Notes under the pieces: generated by a model
What the model was told of the DNA's origin: nothing
What the model saw: the letters and a program-made list of their open reading frames with translations, nothing else
The model's database searches: none
Part shown: piece after piece, positions 1 through 7,903 of the stretch
Layout of the letters: the number at the start of each line of letters is the position of its first letter
Position numbering within the stretch: the stretch's first letter is position 1
Made by a program: the position numbers and the translations under genes
Origin: an uncultured Bryobacteraceae bacterium
GTDB taxonomy: Bacteria; Acidobacteriota; Terriglobia; Bryobacterales; Bryobacteraceae
Assembly: GCA_955652915.1 (NCBI GenBank)
Contig: CATPCJ010000094.1
Location: forward strand, 1 to 47,802
Reading direction: 5' to 3'
Length of the DNA: 47,802 nt

Positions 1-100
1 CCATTCGTTCGAGAGTGGTGTATTTGCGGCCGGGGCTAAGCGGGGCGGCGACAGCGGCGGACAAGACGGTGGCGAGAAGAAGGACGGCGCGGCATGACAT
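1..100 (-). CDS. N-terminus of an exported protein, cut by the window edge
   Basis: Only the first 33 codons lie in the window; the gene runs off the left edge. The start codon is ATG at 98-100 on the minus strand. The peptide begins MSCRAVLLLATVLSAAVAAP, a short basic start followed by a hydrophobic stretch and an Ala-x-Ala-like end, which reads as a Sec signal peptide. Nothing of the mature protein is visible beyond about 14 residues, so no function can be given. It lies 44 bp downstream of the methyltransferase gene on the same strand and may belong to the same transcript. Confidence 0.5.
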   Translation of the reverse strand, partial: MSCRAVLLLATVLSAAVAAPLSPGRKYTTLERM

Positions 101-144
101 GGAGTCAGGATAGCTTACGCTGGGGGCTGAGGAGGTTGGACCGT

Positions 145-708
145 CTACTTTTTCTTGGAGATTTGGTACAGGTAGATTACGTGACCTTTCGCTTCCGGAA
201 CTTCCTTATCTACCAGTTTGGGCTTCCAATTCGGGACTGCGTAATCGTGCGATACCACCCTGGCGCCCGGCTTCAGGCATTTTTCTAAAATCGGACGCAG
301 CGTCTCATTCGCATCCGTGGCGAGGTACATCGTTACCACGTCGGCGGGGCTGAGATCCACTTGCAGGAAGTCGGCATGGATGACCTTGGCTTCGTTTTGC
401 AATCCGAACTTGACGATGCGGGTGTTGGTGCTGTCCACCAGGGCATCGGAAATCTCGATTCCAACCGCCTTGGCCCGGAATCGTTGCACGGCAGTGATCA
501 GGATACGGCCGTCGCCGCTGCCCAGATCATAAAGCGTTTCGCCGGGCTTCAGATCGGCCATCTCCAGCATCCGGTCGACGATGGCTTGAGGCGATACGAC
601 ATAGGGCGCCAGGCTGTTGGTGTAATGCTTAGCCCTTCCCTGGGCGAATGCAGGAACCGCCGCACACACCACTAACGCGGCCGAAACGGCGAAAGTTAAT
701 TTCCTCAT
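145..708 (-). CDS. Class I SAM-dependent methyltransferase with a signal peptide
   Basis: A 187-residue protein. Residues 1-22 form a clear signal peptide (basic start, hydrophobic core, AVPAFA before a likely cut). The rest is a compact Rossmann methyltransferase: motif I is DLGSGDG at residues 61-67, followed by an acidic residue ending strand 2 (VGIEIS) and a motif similar to the Dot1/KMT-like small methyltransferases (PADVVTMYLATDAN). The substrate cannot be read from the sequence; small proteins of this type are often lysine or rRNA methyltransferase-like. An export signal on an enzyme needing cytoplasmic SAM is odd: either the hydrophobic segment is an uncleaved anchor facing the cytoplasm, or the fold has another role. 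The gene starts 4 bp after the end of the 421-residue gene, so the two form an operon. Confidence 0.8.
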   Translation of the reverse strand: MRKLTFAVSAALVVCAAVPAFAQGRAKHYTNSLAPYVVSPQAIVDRMLEMADLKPGETLYDLGSGDGRILITAVQRFRAKAVGIEISDALVDSTNTRIVKFGLQNEAKVIHADFLQVDLSPADVVTMYLATDANETLRPILEKCLKPGARVVSHDYAVPNWKPKLVDKEVPEAKGHVIYLYQISKKK

Positions 709-712
709 ACCC

Positions 713-1978
713 CTACTGACTTGAGATGGATGAAGTCTGCTTTCCGTTCCTTGATTTTACAATACGGGAGACCATTTCGGTAACCGCGAACCAAAGATCC
801 CTGGGACGGCTGATGGTGTACTCGTATCCGCGGAAAAAATGAACGGTGTGGCTGATGGCGTCTTTCCAGGGAACCGCTTGAGGACTCAAGTTGTAATTCA
901 TGTAAAACAAAGGGAAATTGACCTCGCCCGCTTCTTTGAGGGCATCCTGGGGCACGTTTGCGTCCAGCATCACCTTAGGGCCGGCGAATATCAGGGCATC
1001 CGGATGATTTTGAGGATTCGAACCGATTTCCCTGCGGATCAGGTCAGCCAGGAACTCCGTATCTCCGTGCTTCTCGCTTAGCCGCTTCAAATCGATCGTC
1101 CCGAGGTTCAGGGAAGTAAGGGCCTCACCGAGAGCGGGAAAATCGATACGATCGGCGCCATCCTGCCGGTAAACCACCCTCTGCTCTTGCATGTTGAAGG
1201 CGATAATGGAGAACTTGCCGATCCGCGGCTCCCGGAAAATGCTGCGGAGGATGGAGACCAGGGCGCTGGTGTCGAGCGGTTGAAGTGAGGCAGAAAGGGA
1301 GTTCTGTGGGGCAAAATTTACCAGCACCTTTACGTTTAGAGGCGTGTCGTCCGCTGCGCGCTGGACCGGTGGTTCCTCCTTGAACTGCTCTCCGTCGGTC
1401 CGCTGGATGGCCCCGGCAGCTATAGCAGGACTCAGCGGCCGATCCTTAACGGATATCGCCGCTTCGGCGTCCCAAGACGAAGAACAGACACGCTCGGCGC
1501 GGTCCCGCATCAGCCAATCGATGTGGTAATTGCCCTCGCCGACGTCGAAGGTGCCCTGCAGGTAGGCATCGCCCTTGGCATCTTCCTCTAATAGAGGTAC
1601 CCGGACATGCTGGGCGAAATAGATCGGCTGTTCCCGGTGGTTCTGGGGCGCGACCCGGAACAAGATGTTGAGCATGTTGTCCGACCCCGCTAAGTCCTTC
1701 AAGGGAATGGTGACTTCGTAACCCGCATGAAATTTCAAATCGAACCCAAGGATCGGTTTGCTGGGCGTGACCTTGCAGGATAGATCCGTGCGAGTCTCAC
1801 CAGCTTCCAGGACGGCCAGATCGGTATTGAAAATATTGACGTTTCCGCCCGGACCGGACCCGAGCATGATCACTTGACCGTTGGCGACCGCAGCCGTCAG
1901 AAGGAAGCTGGCGATCAGCAACCGGCCGTTCGTTTTCCCGGACTCAAAGCAGCAGGGCCTCTGCACAAACCCTTTCAC
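713..1978 (-). CDS. Secreted protein of unknown function, acidobacterial type
   Basis: A 421-residue protein with an N-terminal signal peptide (hydrophobic core LLIASFLLTAAVANG around residues 20-35). I do not recognise a named family. The middle part (about residues 40-175) reads as beta-rich and extracellular. The C-terminal half (about 215-400) has an alternating strand/helix pattern (KVLVNFAPQ, GKFSIIAFNM, PDALIFAGPKV, FPLFYMNYN) reminiscent of the VWFA-like secreted proteins common in Acidobacteriota. No convincing intact MIDAS (DxSxS) motif is visible, so this is a structural impression only. It is the first gene of a two- or three-gene minus-strand operon with the methyltransferase. 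Confidence 0.65.
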   Translation of the reverse strand: MKGFVQRPCCFESGKTNGRLLIASFLLTAAVANGQVIMLGSGPGGNVNIFNTDLAVLEAGETRTDLSCKVTPSKPILGFDLKFHAGYEVTIPLKDLAGSDNMLNILFRVAPQNHREQPIYFAQHVRVPLLEEDAKGDAYLQGTFDVGEGNYHIDWLMRDRAERVCSSSWDAEAAISVKDRPLSPAIAAGAIQRTDGEQFKEEPPVQRAADDTPLNVKVLVNFAPQNSLSASLQPLDTSALVSILRSIFREPRIGKFSIIAFNMQEQRVVYRQDGADRIDFPALGEALTSLNLGTIDLKRLSEKHGDTEFLADLIRREIGSNPQNHPDALIFAGPKVMLDANVPQDALKEAGEVNFPLFYMNYNLSPQAVPWKDAISHTVHFFRGYEYTISRPRDLWFAVTEMVSRIVKSRNGKQTSSISSQ

Positions 1979-2350
1979 CAGAGAGGAATTGTCCCTTATT
2001 GTACATCCAGATCGGCAAACTGCAATGAAGAAATTAGCCCGAGGACCCGGATAGTACTAAATATTTCGTGAGCAATTGTCCGGCCACGACACTTTTAGCG
2101 AAAAAGGGACCGAACACGATCCTTCCGAACTATAGATAACGGGCAAGAGAAACTGTGACGATTTAGCAGTGGGTCATTTCCGAGTTGCACGTCTTCCGAC
2201 CAAGAGTCGGCTTGGTCAACTTTCTGCAACCCGACTTCTCGCCCTGAGTAACCTTCGACTTGCCGGTCAACCGCCCGGAACGAGTGCTACTTGTGCAAAG
2301 CATCGGCAAGCACATTGGGGAATACCTTAAAATTGTCGCGGAGGGCTCGA
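1979..2350. other. Gene-free divergent intergenic region
   Basis: This stretch separates the minus-strand secreted-protein operon from the plus-strand MOSC gene, so it should hold both promoters; I could not pick out convincing -35/-10 pairs. It is AT-richer than its neighbours around 2030-2170. One perfect hairpin is present at 2198-2217: GACCAAG, a 6-nt loop, CTTGGTC. No U-run follows it, so it is not an obvious terminator. No tRNA, repeat or short gene was found. Confidence 0.5.
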
Positions 2351-3187
2351 GTGAGAGTCGTCGGAAAGATCGAGAGTTTATGGCGCTACCCGGTCAAGAG
2401 TATGCGCGGTGAAGAGTTGCAAGAGGCCTTTGTCGGTTTTCCGGGCGTCTACGGTGACCGTCTTTACGCCTTTCGGAGTTCGGCAGCCCCGAAAGGATTC
2501 CCATGGCTGACAGGGCGGGAGCAGGAAGCAATGCTGCTCTATCGCCCCAGTTATCGGTATCCCGAGAGCACGACGAAGCCGGACAACCTCGCGGAGGCTG
2601 AAGCGATAGGGTCCGGTCTCACCCCGGTCTATGGGGACCTCTCCGATCTCATGGTGGACGTCGAGACACCGGCAGGAGAACATCTCGCAATTGACGATCC
2701 TCGGCTGATGAGCATGCTGCGCGAGGGCACTCGCGATAGGCATGAGCTGACGCTGCTTCGATCCGATCGATCGATGACAGATTGCCGCCCGGTCTCGATC
2801 TTTTCGATCCAAACCGTGAGCCAGCTGAGCAAAGAGTTAGGGATCGATGTGGACAAGCGGCGATTCCGCGCAAATCTTTATATCGAGCTCGAATCCGGAA
2901 AAGGTTTCGGCGAAGACGAGTTCGTGGGCCGGATCTTACGGATTGGCCCAAAAACGGCGATCGCAGTGATTAAACGCGACTCCCGCTGCAAGATCAGCAC
3001 GCTAGATCCCGACACTGCGCAGCCGAACCCCGAGGTGATGAGGCGGTTGGCTCGCGACCACGAAGGCAAAGCTGGGATCTACGGTGCCGTTCTGGCGGAG
3101 GGGACCATCCGGCCGGGCGACGAGATCGCTCTGCTGGATTGGGGCGAGATCGCAGCTATACCAAGCCCCTCGCCACCGAGAGAATAA
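2351..3187 (+). CDS. MOSC domain-containing protein (YcbX/MoCo-sulfurase C-terminal type)
   Basis: A protein of 279 codons from the chosen start. The N-terminal part (about 1-100) matches the MOSC_N beta-barrel pattern (IESLWRYPVKSMRGEEL, then GVYGDRLYAF). The C-terminal MOSC domain (about 130-270) carries the conserved cysteine at residue 213 in SRCKISTLDPDT. MOSC proteins bind a persulfide sulfur or act in molybdenum cofactor-dependent reductive detoxification (YcbX, mARC). The start is taken as GTG at 2351 because GGAGG lies 7 nt upstream and the family begins just there; an upstream in-frame start at 2291 would add 20 residues with no family resemblance. It stands alone in its orientation, so its partner enzyme is unknown. 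Confidence 0.8.
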   Translation: MRVVGKIESLWRYPVKSMRGEELQEAFVGFPGVYGDRLYAFRSSAAPKGFPWLTGREQEAMLLYRPSYRYPESTTKPDNLAEAEAIGSGLTPVYGDLSDLMVDVETPAGEHLAIDDPRLMSMLREGTRDRHELTLLRSDRSMTDCRPVSIFSIQTVSQLSKELGIDVDKRRFRANLYIELESGKGFGEDEFVGRILRIGPKTAIAVIKRDSRCKISTLDPDTAQPNPEVMRRLARDHEGKAGIYGAVLAEGTIRPGDEIALLDWGEIAAIPSPSPPRE

Positions 3188-3241
3188 CGGTCTCATTCAT
3201 TGGTAGAACCTGATAATCCCCAGAAACGGCGTTCGAGCAGA

Positions 3242-4240
3242 TCACTCGCTCGGAGCTGCTGAGGTCACCCGCTGAGGAGCTTGCGCCACGCGAGGCGCTT
3301 CTGAATTGTCCTCGTCCCCGTCGACTACCGTTTGATCCCACAGCATTTCTTCCTGGGCAGCCTTTGCCGCTCCTTCATAGCTCGGGAACAGAGCTGCACC
3401 GCTTATTCCGTCCCGCGCCAGCAGTCTCATTAAGCGTGGCGACTCCGTCGTTGGGAGGGTGAATTGCAACAATTCGATCTGCGATCCAACCAGCTTATCC
3501 TCTATTGGCCTGCACGTAAACTTCGGTGCGAGTTTGATTGCCGATGCAGACTTGTGCAGCAGGAATACACCCCGTTGCGCTCGAAGGTTCGCGTTACCGG
3601 CAGAAGGTGCGGTAACCAGGAAAAAACCATGGTCTTCCCATCCAAGAGATGTCCGTCCCCACCGCGGGTCGTCAGGTTCGATGTGCTCTAGGGAGATCGC
3701 CCAGACGCAAATACGTTCACTGGAAACTGGAGGATGCCCAGCGCTGGAACTCCTGATCCGCCCCGCAACTTTAACCGCTGCGAAATAGGCGGCGGTTCTT
3801 GCGTCCCAACTCCAGTCGAGCAGACGCGTGGGAATGCCGTTGTGCTGCGCGAGTGCCAATATGGATAGGAGTTCATTCGGAGGCCAGTGGCACTCGGTTG
3901 AAAGAGAGACAGCCAAGCTGGCGCGGATCTGACGTAAGAGGCTTCGTGTCGCCTGCGAATCTTCCGGGAGCGGGAGGCCGCTTCTGTCGGCGGAATTGAA
4001 GAATTTGCACAGGCCGTCAAACTCCATCGATATTTGGTCACGGTTCGTGTGACCGTCGGGCAGTGCACGGAACGCGGACGGAAGCAACTGCCAATCCACG
4101 TTTTCCTGCCCCCGGAAAATCCAGCGACTCGGCCTGAGCGTTCCGTGAAAGCAAGGTCCGCGGCTATCGATCATATTTAATAGGTCGTCCGCGTTTGCAC
4201 ACGCGAATGATCTGTACCATTTTTCGGCAACCGAACTCAT
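3242..4240 (-). CDS. FRG domain-containing protein
   Basis: A 332-residue protein. The FRG tripeptide that names the family is at residues 42-44 (RWIFRGQ), followed by the typical serine-alanine segment (LLPSAFR) and the second signature AQHNGIPTRLLDWSWD near residue 140, followed by a run of small aliphatic residues (TAAYFAA). There is no transmembrane segment or signal peptide. FRG proteins have no settled biochemical activity; some occur in defence or mobile regions, but nothing beside this gene is a recognised defence gene. The C-terminal 25 residues are low-complexity and acidic. It is divergent from ssb with 176 bp between the starts, and convergent with the MOSC gene. Confidence 0.8.
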   Translation of the reverse strand: MSSVAEKWYRSFACANADDLLNMIDSRGPCFHGTLRPSRWIFRGQENVDWQLLPSAFRALPDGHTNRDQISMEFDGLCKFFNSADRSGLPLPEDSQATRSLLRQIRASLAVSLSTECHWPPNELLSILALAQHNGIPTRLLDWSWDARTAAYFAAVKVAGRIRSSSAGHPPVSSERICVWAISLEHIEPDDPRWGRTSLGWEDHGFFLVTAPSAGNANLRAQRGVFLLHKSASAIKLAPKFTCRPIEDKLVGSQIELLQFTLPTTESPRLMRLLARDGISGAALFPSYEGAAKAAQEEMLWDQTVVDGDEDNSEAPRVAQAPQRVTSAAPSE

Positions 4241-4398
4241 CAGTACAGATTACCGCTCTTGCTCCTGTTGGAGTTTGTACCGCGTAAAAGTTTCACTGCT
4301 CCGCCACCTCCCATCAAACGGCGTTGTGGGAAGCGTTCAACCACGCTCTTGGCATATTGCCGCCCACTCGGAAACTGATCCACTACCCGCGATTTCTG

Positions 4399-4407
4399 TG
4401 ATACAGT
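4399..4407 (+). promoter_or_regulatory. Possible extended -10 element just upstream of ssb
   Basis: TG-A-TACAGT at 4399-4407 resembles an extended -10 promoter element. It overlaps a short palindrome, CTGT-gat-ACAG, at 4396-4406. Its downstream end lies 9 nt before the ssb ATG at 4417, and no Shine-Dalgarno sequence is visible, so the ssb transcript could be nearly leaderless. The spacing does not fit the canonical LexA box (CTGT-N8-ACAG). This is inference from one short match. Confidence 0.25.
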
Positions 4408-4416
4408 GCATGCAGT

Positions 4417-4875
4417 ATGGCATCGCGCAGCGTAAACAAAGTGATTTTGATCGGGCATCTGGGCAGGGACGCCGAAACCCGATTCACCCCGGCAGGCATC
4501 GCGGTTACGTCGTTTTCGGTAGCCACGAACCGGCGCTGGAAAGACCAGCAGACCGGGGAATGGAAGGAAGAAACGGACTGGGCGAAGGTGGTCCTCTGGC
4601 GCCAGGAAAACCTTGCGAATTATTTGACCAAGGGCAAGCAAGTGTACGTCGAGGGCCGCCTGCAGACGCGCAGTTACGACGACAAAGAGGGCAAGAAGCA
4701 GTACATGACGGAAGTGGTAGCCGACGAAGTGATTCTACTCGGCGGCCGGGCTGGGGAAGGCGGAGCCGAAGCTGGTCCGCAACCTGTCTCAATGCCGCGG
4801 TCGGCGCCAAAGACACAGCGGCCGGAAGAACCGGGGATGGATCAGGGCATTACTGACGATGATGTGCCGTTCTGA
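4417..4875 (+). CDS. ssb: Single-stranded DNA-binding protein
   Basis: A 152-residue SSB. The OB-fold spans about residues 4-108 with the conserved features NKVILIGHLGRDAE, a TNRRW segment, KEETDWAKVVLW and KGKQVYVEGRLQTR. A Gly/Pro-rich linker follows, and the protein ends in the acidic tip DDDVPF, which docks replication and repair partners such as exonuclease I, RecO and PriA. Length and layout are those of the homotetrameric bacterial SSB. It binds single-stranded DNA during replication, recombination and repair. It is followed after 3 bp by a small membrane-protein gene. Confidence 0.97.
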   Translation: MASRSVNKVILIGHLGRDAETRFTPAGIAVTSFSVATNRRWKDQQTGEWKEETDWAKVVLWRQENLANYLTKGKQVYVEGRLQTRSYDDKEGKKQYMTEVVADEVILLGGRAGEGGAEAGPQPVSMPRSAPKTQRPEEPGMDQGITDDDVPF

Positions 4876-4878
4876 TGT

Positions 4879-5346
4879 ATGGTGCAGCGCTGGAAGCATC
4901 GGCTTTGGCCCACAATCGTGGACGTCGACTCAGCGCGAAGCGCGGTCCGCCGCGCGGTAAGTTGGTCGACGATATGGGCAGTGCTCAGCGGAGTACTCGC
5001 GCTGATTGCAATATTCTCGGGACGTCCCATTGCGGAAAGCCCCGACTCCACTCGGGTTCTGTACGACGGATGGTCGCTTCTAGATGCGGCGCTCTTCGGT
5101 TTGGTCGCCTGGAAAATCCGGAGCATGTCGAAAGCTTGGTCCGTCACGGGCTTGATACTTGTGGCGTTGAATATTCTGTTTTCGCTTGCATCCGGTCAGT
5201 TTAATCCGCTTACATTCCTGGTGCACGTCGCAATTGTCTTTGCATTCATCAATGGCATCCGGGGCGCATTTGCCTACCATCGCCTGCGGGAGGTTGAGAC
5301 GACGCGGGAGCTCGGTCTAACGCCACGCAGCCAGACCGGCTTGTAG
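4879..5346 (+). CDS. Small polytopic membrane protein, unknown function
   Basis: A 155-residue protein with four likely membrane helices: about residues 27-47 (TIWAVLSGVLALIAIFSG), 66-80, 86-105 (VTGLILVALNILFSLASG) and 108-130 (NPLTFLVHVAIVFAFINGI). A short basic N-terminus and a polar C-terminal tail (HRLREVETTREL) flank the helices. No family is recognised. The ATG lies 3 bp after the ssb stop, so the gene probably shares the ssb transcript, but a functional link is not implied by the sequence. Confidence 0.65.
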   Translation: MVQRWKHRLWPTIVDVDSARSAVRRAVSWSTIWAVLSGVLALIAIFSGRPIAESPDSTRVLYDGWSLLDAALFGLVAWKIRSMSKAWSVTGLILVALNILFSLASGQFNPLTFLVHVAIVFAFINGIRGAFAYHRLREVETTRELGLTPRSQTGL

Positions 5347-5522
5347 AGAAGCCCAGGAAATCAGTGCGGGCTGGTCACGGCCGGTTTGGAGTACTGCTAC
5401 GCTAAGATTTTCTCATTGGGCCACTTCCATGAGTCTCTCCTTCTTATGTCTCACACTTTTCACACCCAAAGATGCTCGCGCGCTTGCGCTCCAAGGAATG
5501 ATCGGTGTAAAACCGTTTTAGC

Positions 5523-6008
5523 ATGGGAAAGAAGCCGCAACAACACTCTTGGCCGGAGGCAATCAGGCTCTGTTGGCTCAATCGAAACGATGTGGAAATG
5601 GCCAAGCGGCTTGACTTTCGGCCCGATGCGCTCATTCGAGCCAGACCGGGTCCGAAGCAAAAATGGAAGCTGCCCGTAAACGAGCGGGTCCGGGAACTAT
5701 ACCGCGAGCGCTTCGGCCACGTACTCGGCGAGAAGCCGCTCCCGGCGCCCGCGCCAGTGGAAGTTGAGTTCGATCGAGAGGCTATGCGCCGGTTCGAAGA
5801 GGAACTCTACTGGGAAGACTATTGGGCACGGAATGAGGACGACACCCGCCCCAAGAAGCGCAAAGGCAGGCAAGCGAAGCCGGTGAAAGCGCCTGGCGCA
5901 GGGGCTGCGCCATGTCAGCACCAAGGGATTGGCAATCACTCCGATCCGTTTCTAGGGGAACTTGCGCTCGATGTCGCGGCCGGCGGCTTGAGCCCTTCTG
6001 AGTCATGA
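5523..6008 (+). CDS. Unrecognised basic protein coupled to a LexA-like HTH gene
   Basis: A 161-residue soluble protein without signal peptide or membrane helix. The N-terminal 55 residues look like a small conserved unit (WPEAIRLCWLN, DVEMAKRLDFRPDALIRARP, PKQKWKLPVNERVREL), possibly nucleic-acid binding given its basic charge. A central acidic stretch (about 80-105) is followed by a lysine-rich segment (RPKKRKGRQAKPVK) and a low-complexity tail that may not be under the same constraint. No named family is recognised. Its stop overlaps the start of the next gene in an ATGA arrangement, so the two proteins are probably made together. The start lacks a clear Shine-Dalgarno sequence. Confidence 0.55.
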   Translation: MGKKPQQHSWPEAIRLCWLNRNDVEMAKRLDFRPDALIRARPGPKQKWKLPVNERVRELYRERFGHVLGEKPLPAPAPVEVEFDREAMRRFEEELYWEDYWARNEDDTRPKKRKGRQAKPVKAPGAGAAPCQHQGIGNHSDPFLGELALDVAAGGLSPSES

Positions 6009-6565
6009 GCAAACCAAGGACTCTCCTGGAAGACCTGTGCGAGCACGCTTTGTCCTGCGGTGCCCAGTCCGTTGAAGTGGAATACAAGGATAGCCGTGAA
6101 TGGGTCTTTGTACGTAAGGGCGAGATGGCGTTTGGCGCGGCGAACTTCGCAAGCTCGAGCCGCGAAGCCAAGGAATTGCGCGAGAATCTCTATGCCGCGC
6201 GGAAGAAGCCGGTCCGGATCGCGATCGGCGGTCAGGTGTGGATTCTGAAAGTGAGCGTCCATGACAGCTTCGGCGACGACTCATTCCGGGTGCGCATCGA
6301 TCCGGCGCCAAAGCTCGATCCGGCGGCAGCGCCGCCGTTCACCAAGAAACAGGGGCAGTATCTGGCATTCATTTACAACTACTCGAAGATCCACCGCCGG
6401 GCGCCTGCGGAATCGGACCTCCAGCGGTATTTTCAGACCACGCCTCCGTCCGTTCACCAGATGATCAAGACGCTCGAACTCAGCGGCTTCATCGAACGAA
6501 CTCCCGGGCAGGCACGATCCATACGGCTGCTGGTGCGGCCGGAGCACTTGCCGACGCTGGGGTAG
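6005..6565 (+). CDS. Protein with a C-terminal LexA-like winged helix-turn-helix
   Basis: A 186-residue protein. Residues about 112-186 read as a LexA-type DNA-binding wing: TKKQGQYLAFIYNYSKI, an acidic helix RAPAESDLQRYF, the recognition-like TTPPSVHQMIKTLELSGF and the wing IERTPGQARSIRLL. The N-terminal 100 residues show no protease (no LexA Ser/Lys pair region), so this is not LexA itself; they look like an alpha/beta domain of unknown role. A sequence-specific transcription regulator is the likeliest function. It is translationally coupled (4-bp ATGA overlap) to the preceding unrecognised gene, and could regulate or act with it. Confidence 0.6.
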   Translation: MSKPRTLLEDLCEHALSCGAQSVEVEYKDSREWVFVRKGEMAFGAANFASSSREAKELRENLYAARKKPVRIAIGGQVWILKVSVHDSFGDDSFRVRIDPAPKLDPAAAPPFTKKQGQYLAFIYNYSKIHRRAPAESDLQRYFQTTPPSVHQMIKTLELSGFIERTPGQARSIRLLVRPEHLPTLG

Positions 6566-6814
6566 CGCCGCCGTGGTAAAACCACGCGATCCTATTCTTC
6601 CCGCGGCACCACGGCCGGGTCCGTCCGGCTCGCTCGCCATGACGGCACCAGGCTCGCAAGCACCGATCCGAAAGCTAGCTTGGCCGCGTTCGCTCTTAGC
6701 ACACGATGAGGAGGAGAGCCCGCTCTTGGCGCTACTCAAGGCCCGCCGGCGGCAGCCCGCCGGGAAGCGGCGGTACGCCCTTTAAGGAGGATGAGCCACG
6801 TCAGCGCTTCACGG

Positions 6815-7903
6815 CTAAACTGTGGTGCTCGCCTCTTGTTGTTGCGGAATGGTGAAATGGAAAGTCGAACCAATTCCGGGTTCGGACTCGACCCAAATTC
6901 TTCCTCCGTGGGCCTCGATAATCTTCTGAGACAGCGCCAGACCGATGCCGTTACCCGGGATTTCACGCCCCTGCAGGCGCCGGAAAATATGGAAGATCTG
7001 GTGTAAGTACTTGGCGTCGATGCCTAATCCGTTGTCTTTGACCGAAAATTGCCAGCCTCCCGATACCGGGTGTGCTGAGATGTGAACTTTCAGTGGAACC
7101 TCCGGACGCCTGTACTTGATGGCGTTACCGATCAGATTTTGAAAAACCTGCTCGACTCTTCCATCGGCCTTGAAATCGGGCAAAGGATCGTGTGTGATTT
7201 CGACGCCACAGTTCTCAATCGCTGCATATAGGTTTGCGACTACGTTCGCTAGAATCGCTTCTCCGTTCATCGGACGAACGTCCCGGCTGTCGTGAATGGC
7301 TTGCGAATATCTAAGGATGTCGTCAATGAAGAAGCGCATCCGGCGCGCACCATCCAAAACATAATCAATACATTCGGACGTCCCCTGATCCAGCGGTTGC
7401 TTCAACTGCTTTGCGAGAAGCTGGGTGTGCGTACTCATGGTCCGTAGCGGTTCATTCAGTTCATGCGCCACCATGTAGGCGAATCGTTGCAGCTCCTCGT
7501 TCGAGCGCCGCAGAGCCTGTTCTGCTTCGCGGGTCCTGAGAAACGCGCGGAGGGTGGCAACCAGGACGGCTGGATCCACCGGCTCCACGAGATAACTATC
7601 CGCTCCGCAATTCAAGCCCTCCACCAGATGTTGCGCCTGGGCGCTGGATGCGGAGATGTGCACGACGGTGGTCGAGGCCGTCTTGGCATTTGCCTTGATT
7701 TGTTTACATACTTCGAACCCGCTCATGTCGGGCAGGTTTACATCAAGAAGAACTATGGCCGGCATGCGGTTGGAGACTAACTCCAAGGTTTGCCCGCCGG
7801 TCATTGCTTCAATGACCTGGAAGCCGGCTTGTTTTAAAACCTTCGACCGGGCGTAGAGCCCGGGGGCGTAGTCATCGACATTAAGAATTGAGGGCGTGGA
7901 CAC
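6815..7903 (-). CDS. Hybrid response regulator / histidine kinase
   Basis: A 362-residue cytoplasmic protein. An N-terminal receiver domain (about 5-122) has the acidic pair D10/D11 and the phosphoacceptor D54 in LLDVNLPDMSG. A short coiled coil leads into a HisKA domain with the phosphorylatable H147 in AHELNEPLR (the phytochrome-like HisKA type), then a HATPase domain (about 250-355) with N box (FQNLIGNAIKYR), DNGLGID and GNGIGLALS. In the receiver, the usual catalytic lysine before the last proline is a glutamate (LVEPVD, E107). It is the last gene of the stressosome operon; its start overlaps the end of the 725-residue kinase by 23 bp. It probably takes phosphoryl groups from that kinase or acts in parallel. 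Confidence 0.9.
   Translation of the reverse strand: MSTPSILNVDDYAPGLYARSKVLKQAGFQVIEAMTGGQTLELVSNRMPAIVLLDVNLPDMSGFEVCKQIKANAKTASTTVVHISASSAQAQHLVEGLNCGADSYLVEPVDPAVLVATLRAFLRTREAEQALRRSNEELQRFAYMVAHELNEPLRTMSTHTQLLAKQLKQPLDQGTSECIDYVLDGARRMRFFIDDILRYSQAIHDSRDVRPMNGEAILANVVANLYAAIENCGVEITHDPLPDFKADGRVEQVFQNLIGNAIKYRRPEVPLKVHISAHPVSGGWQFSVKDNGLGIDAKYLHQIFHIFRRLQGREIPGNGIGLALSQKIIEAHGGRIWVESEPGIGSTFHFTIPQQQEASTTV

Noticed and set aside
2329..2341. AAAATTGTCGCGG shared with the tail of repeat copy B
   Set aside because: A 13-base match without the hairpins of the family; likely chance or too short to support a fifth copy.
4240..4641. Minus-strand open frame opposite the start of ssb
   Set aside because: The ssb frame is clearly real; the antisense product has no family resemblance.
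6573..6785. 70-codon frame between the LexA-like gene and the stressosome operon
   Set aside because: Pro/Arg-rich low-complexity product without RBS or family match; the region also contains GC-rich imperfect palindromes (CCGCCGGCGG).
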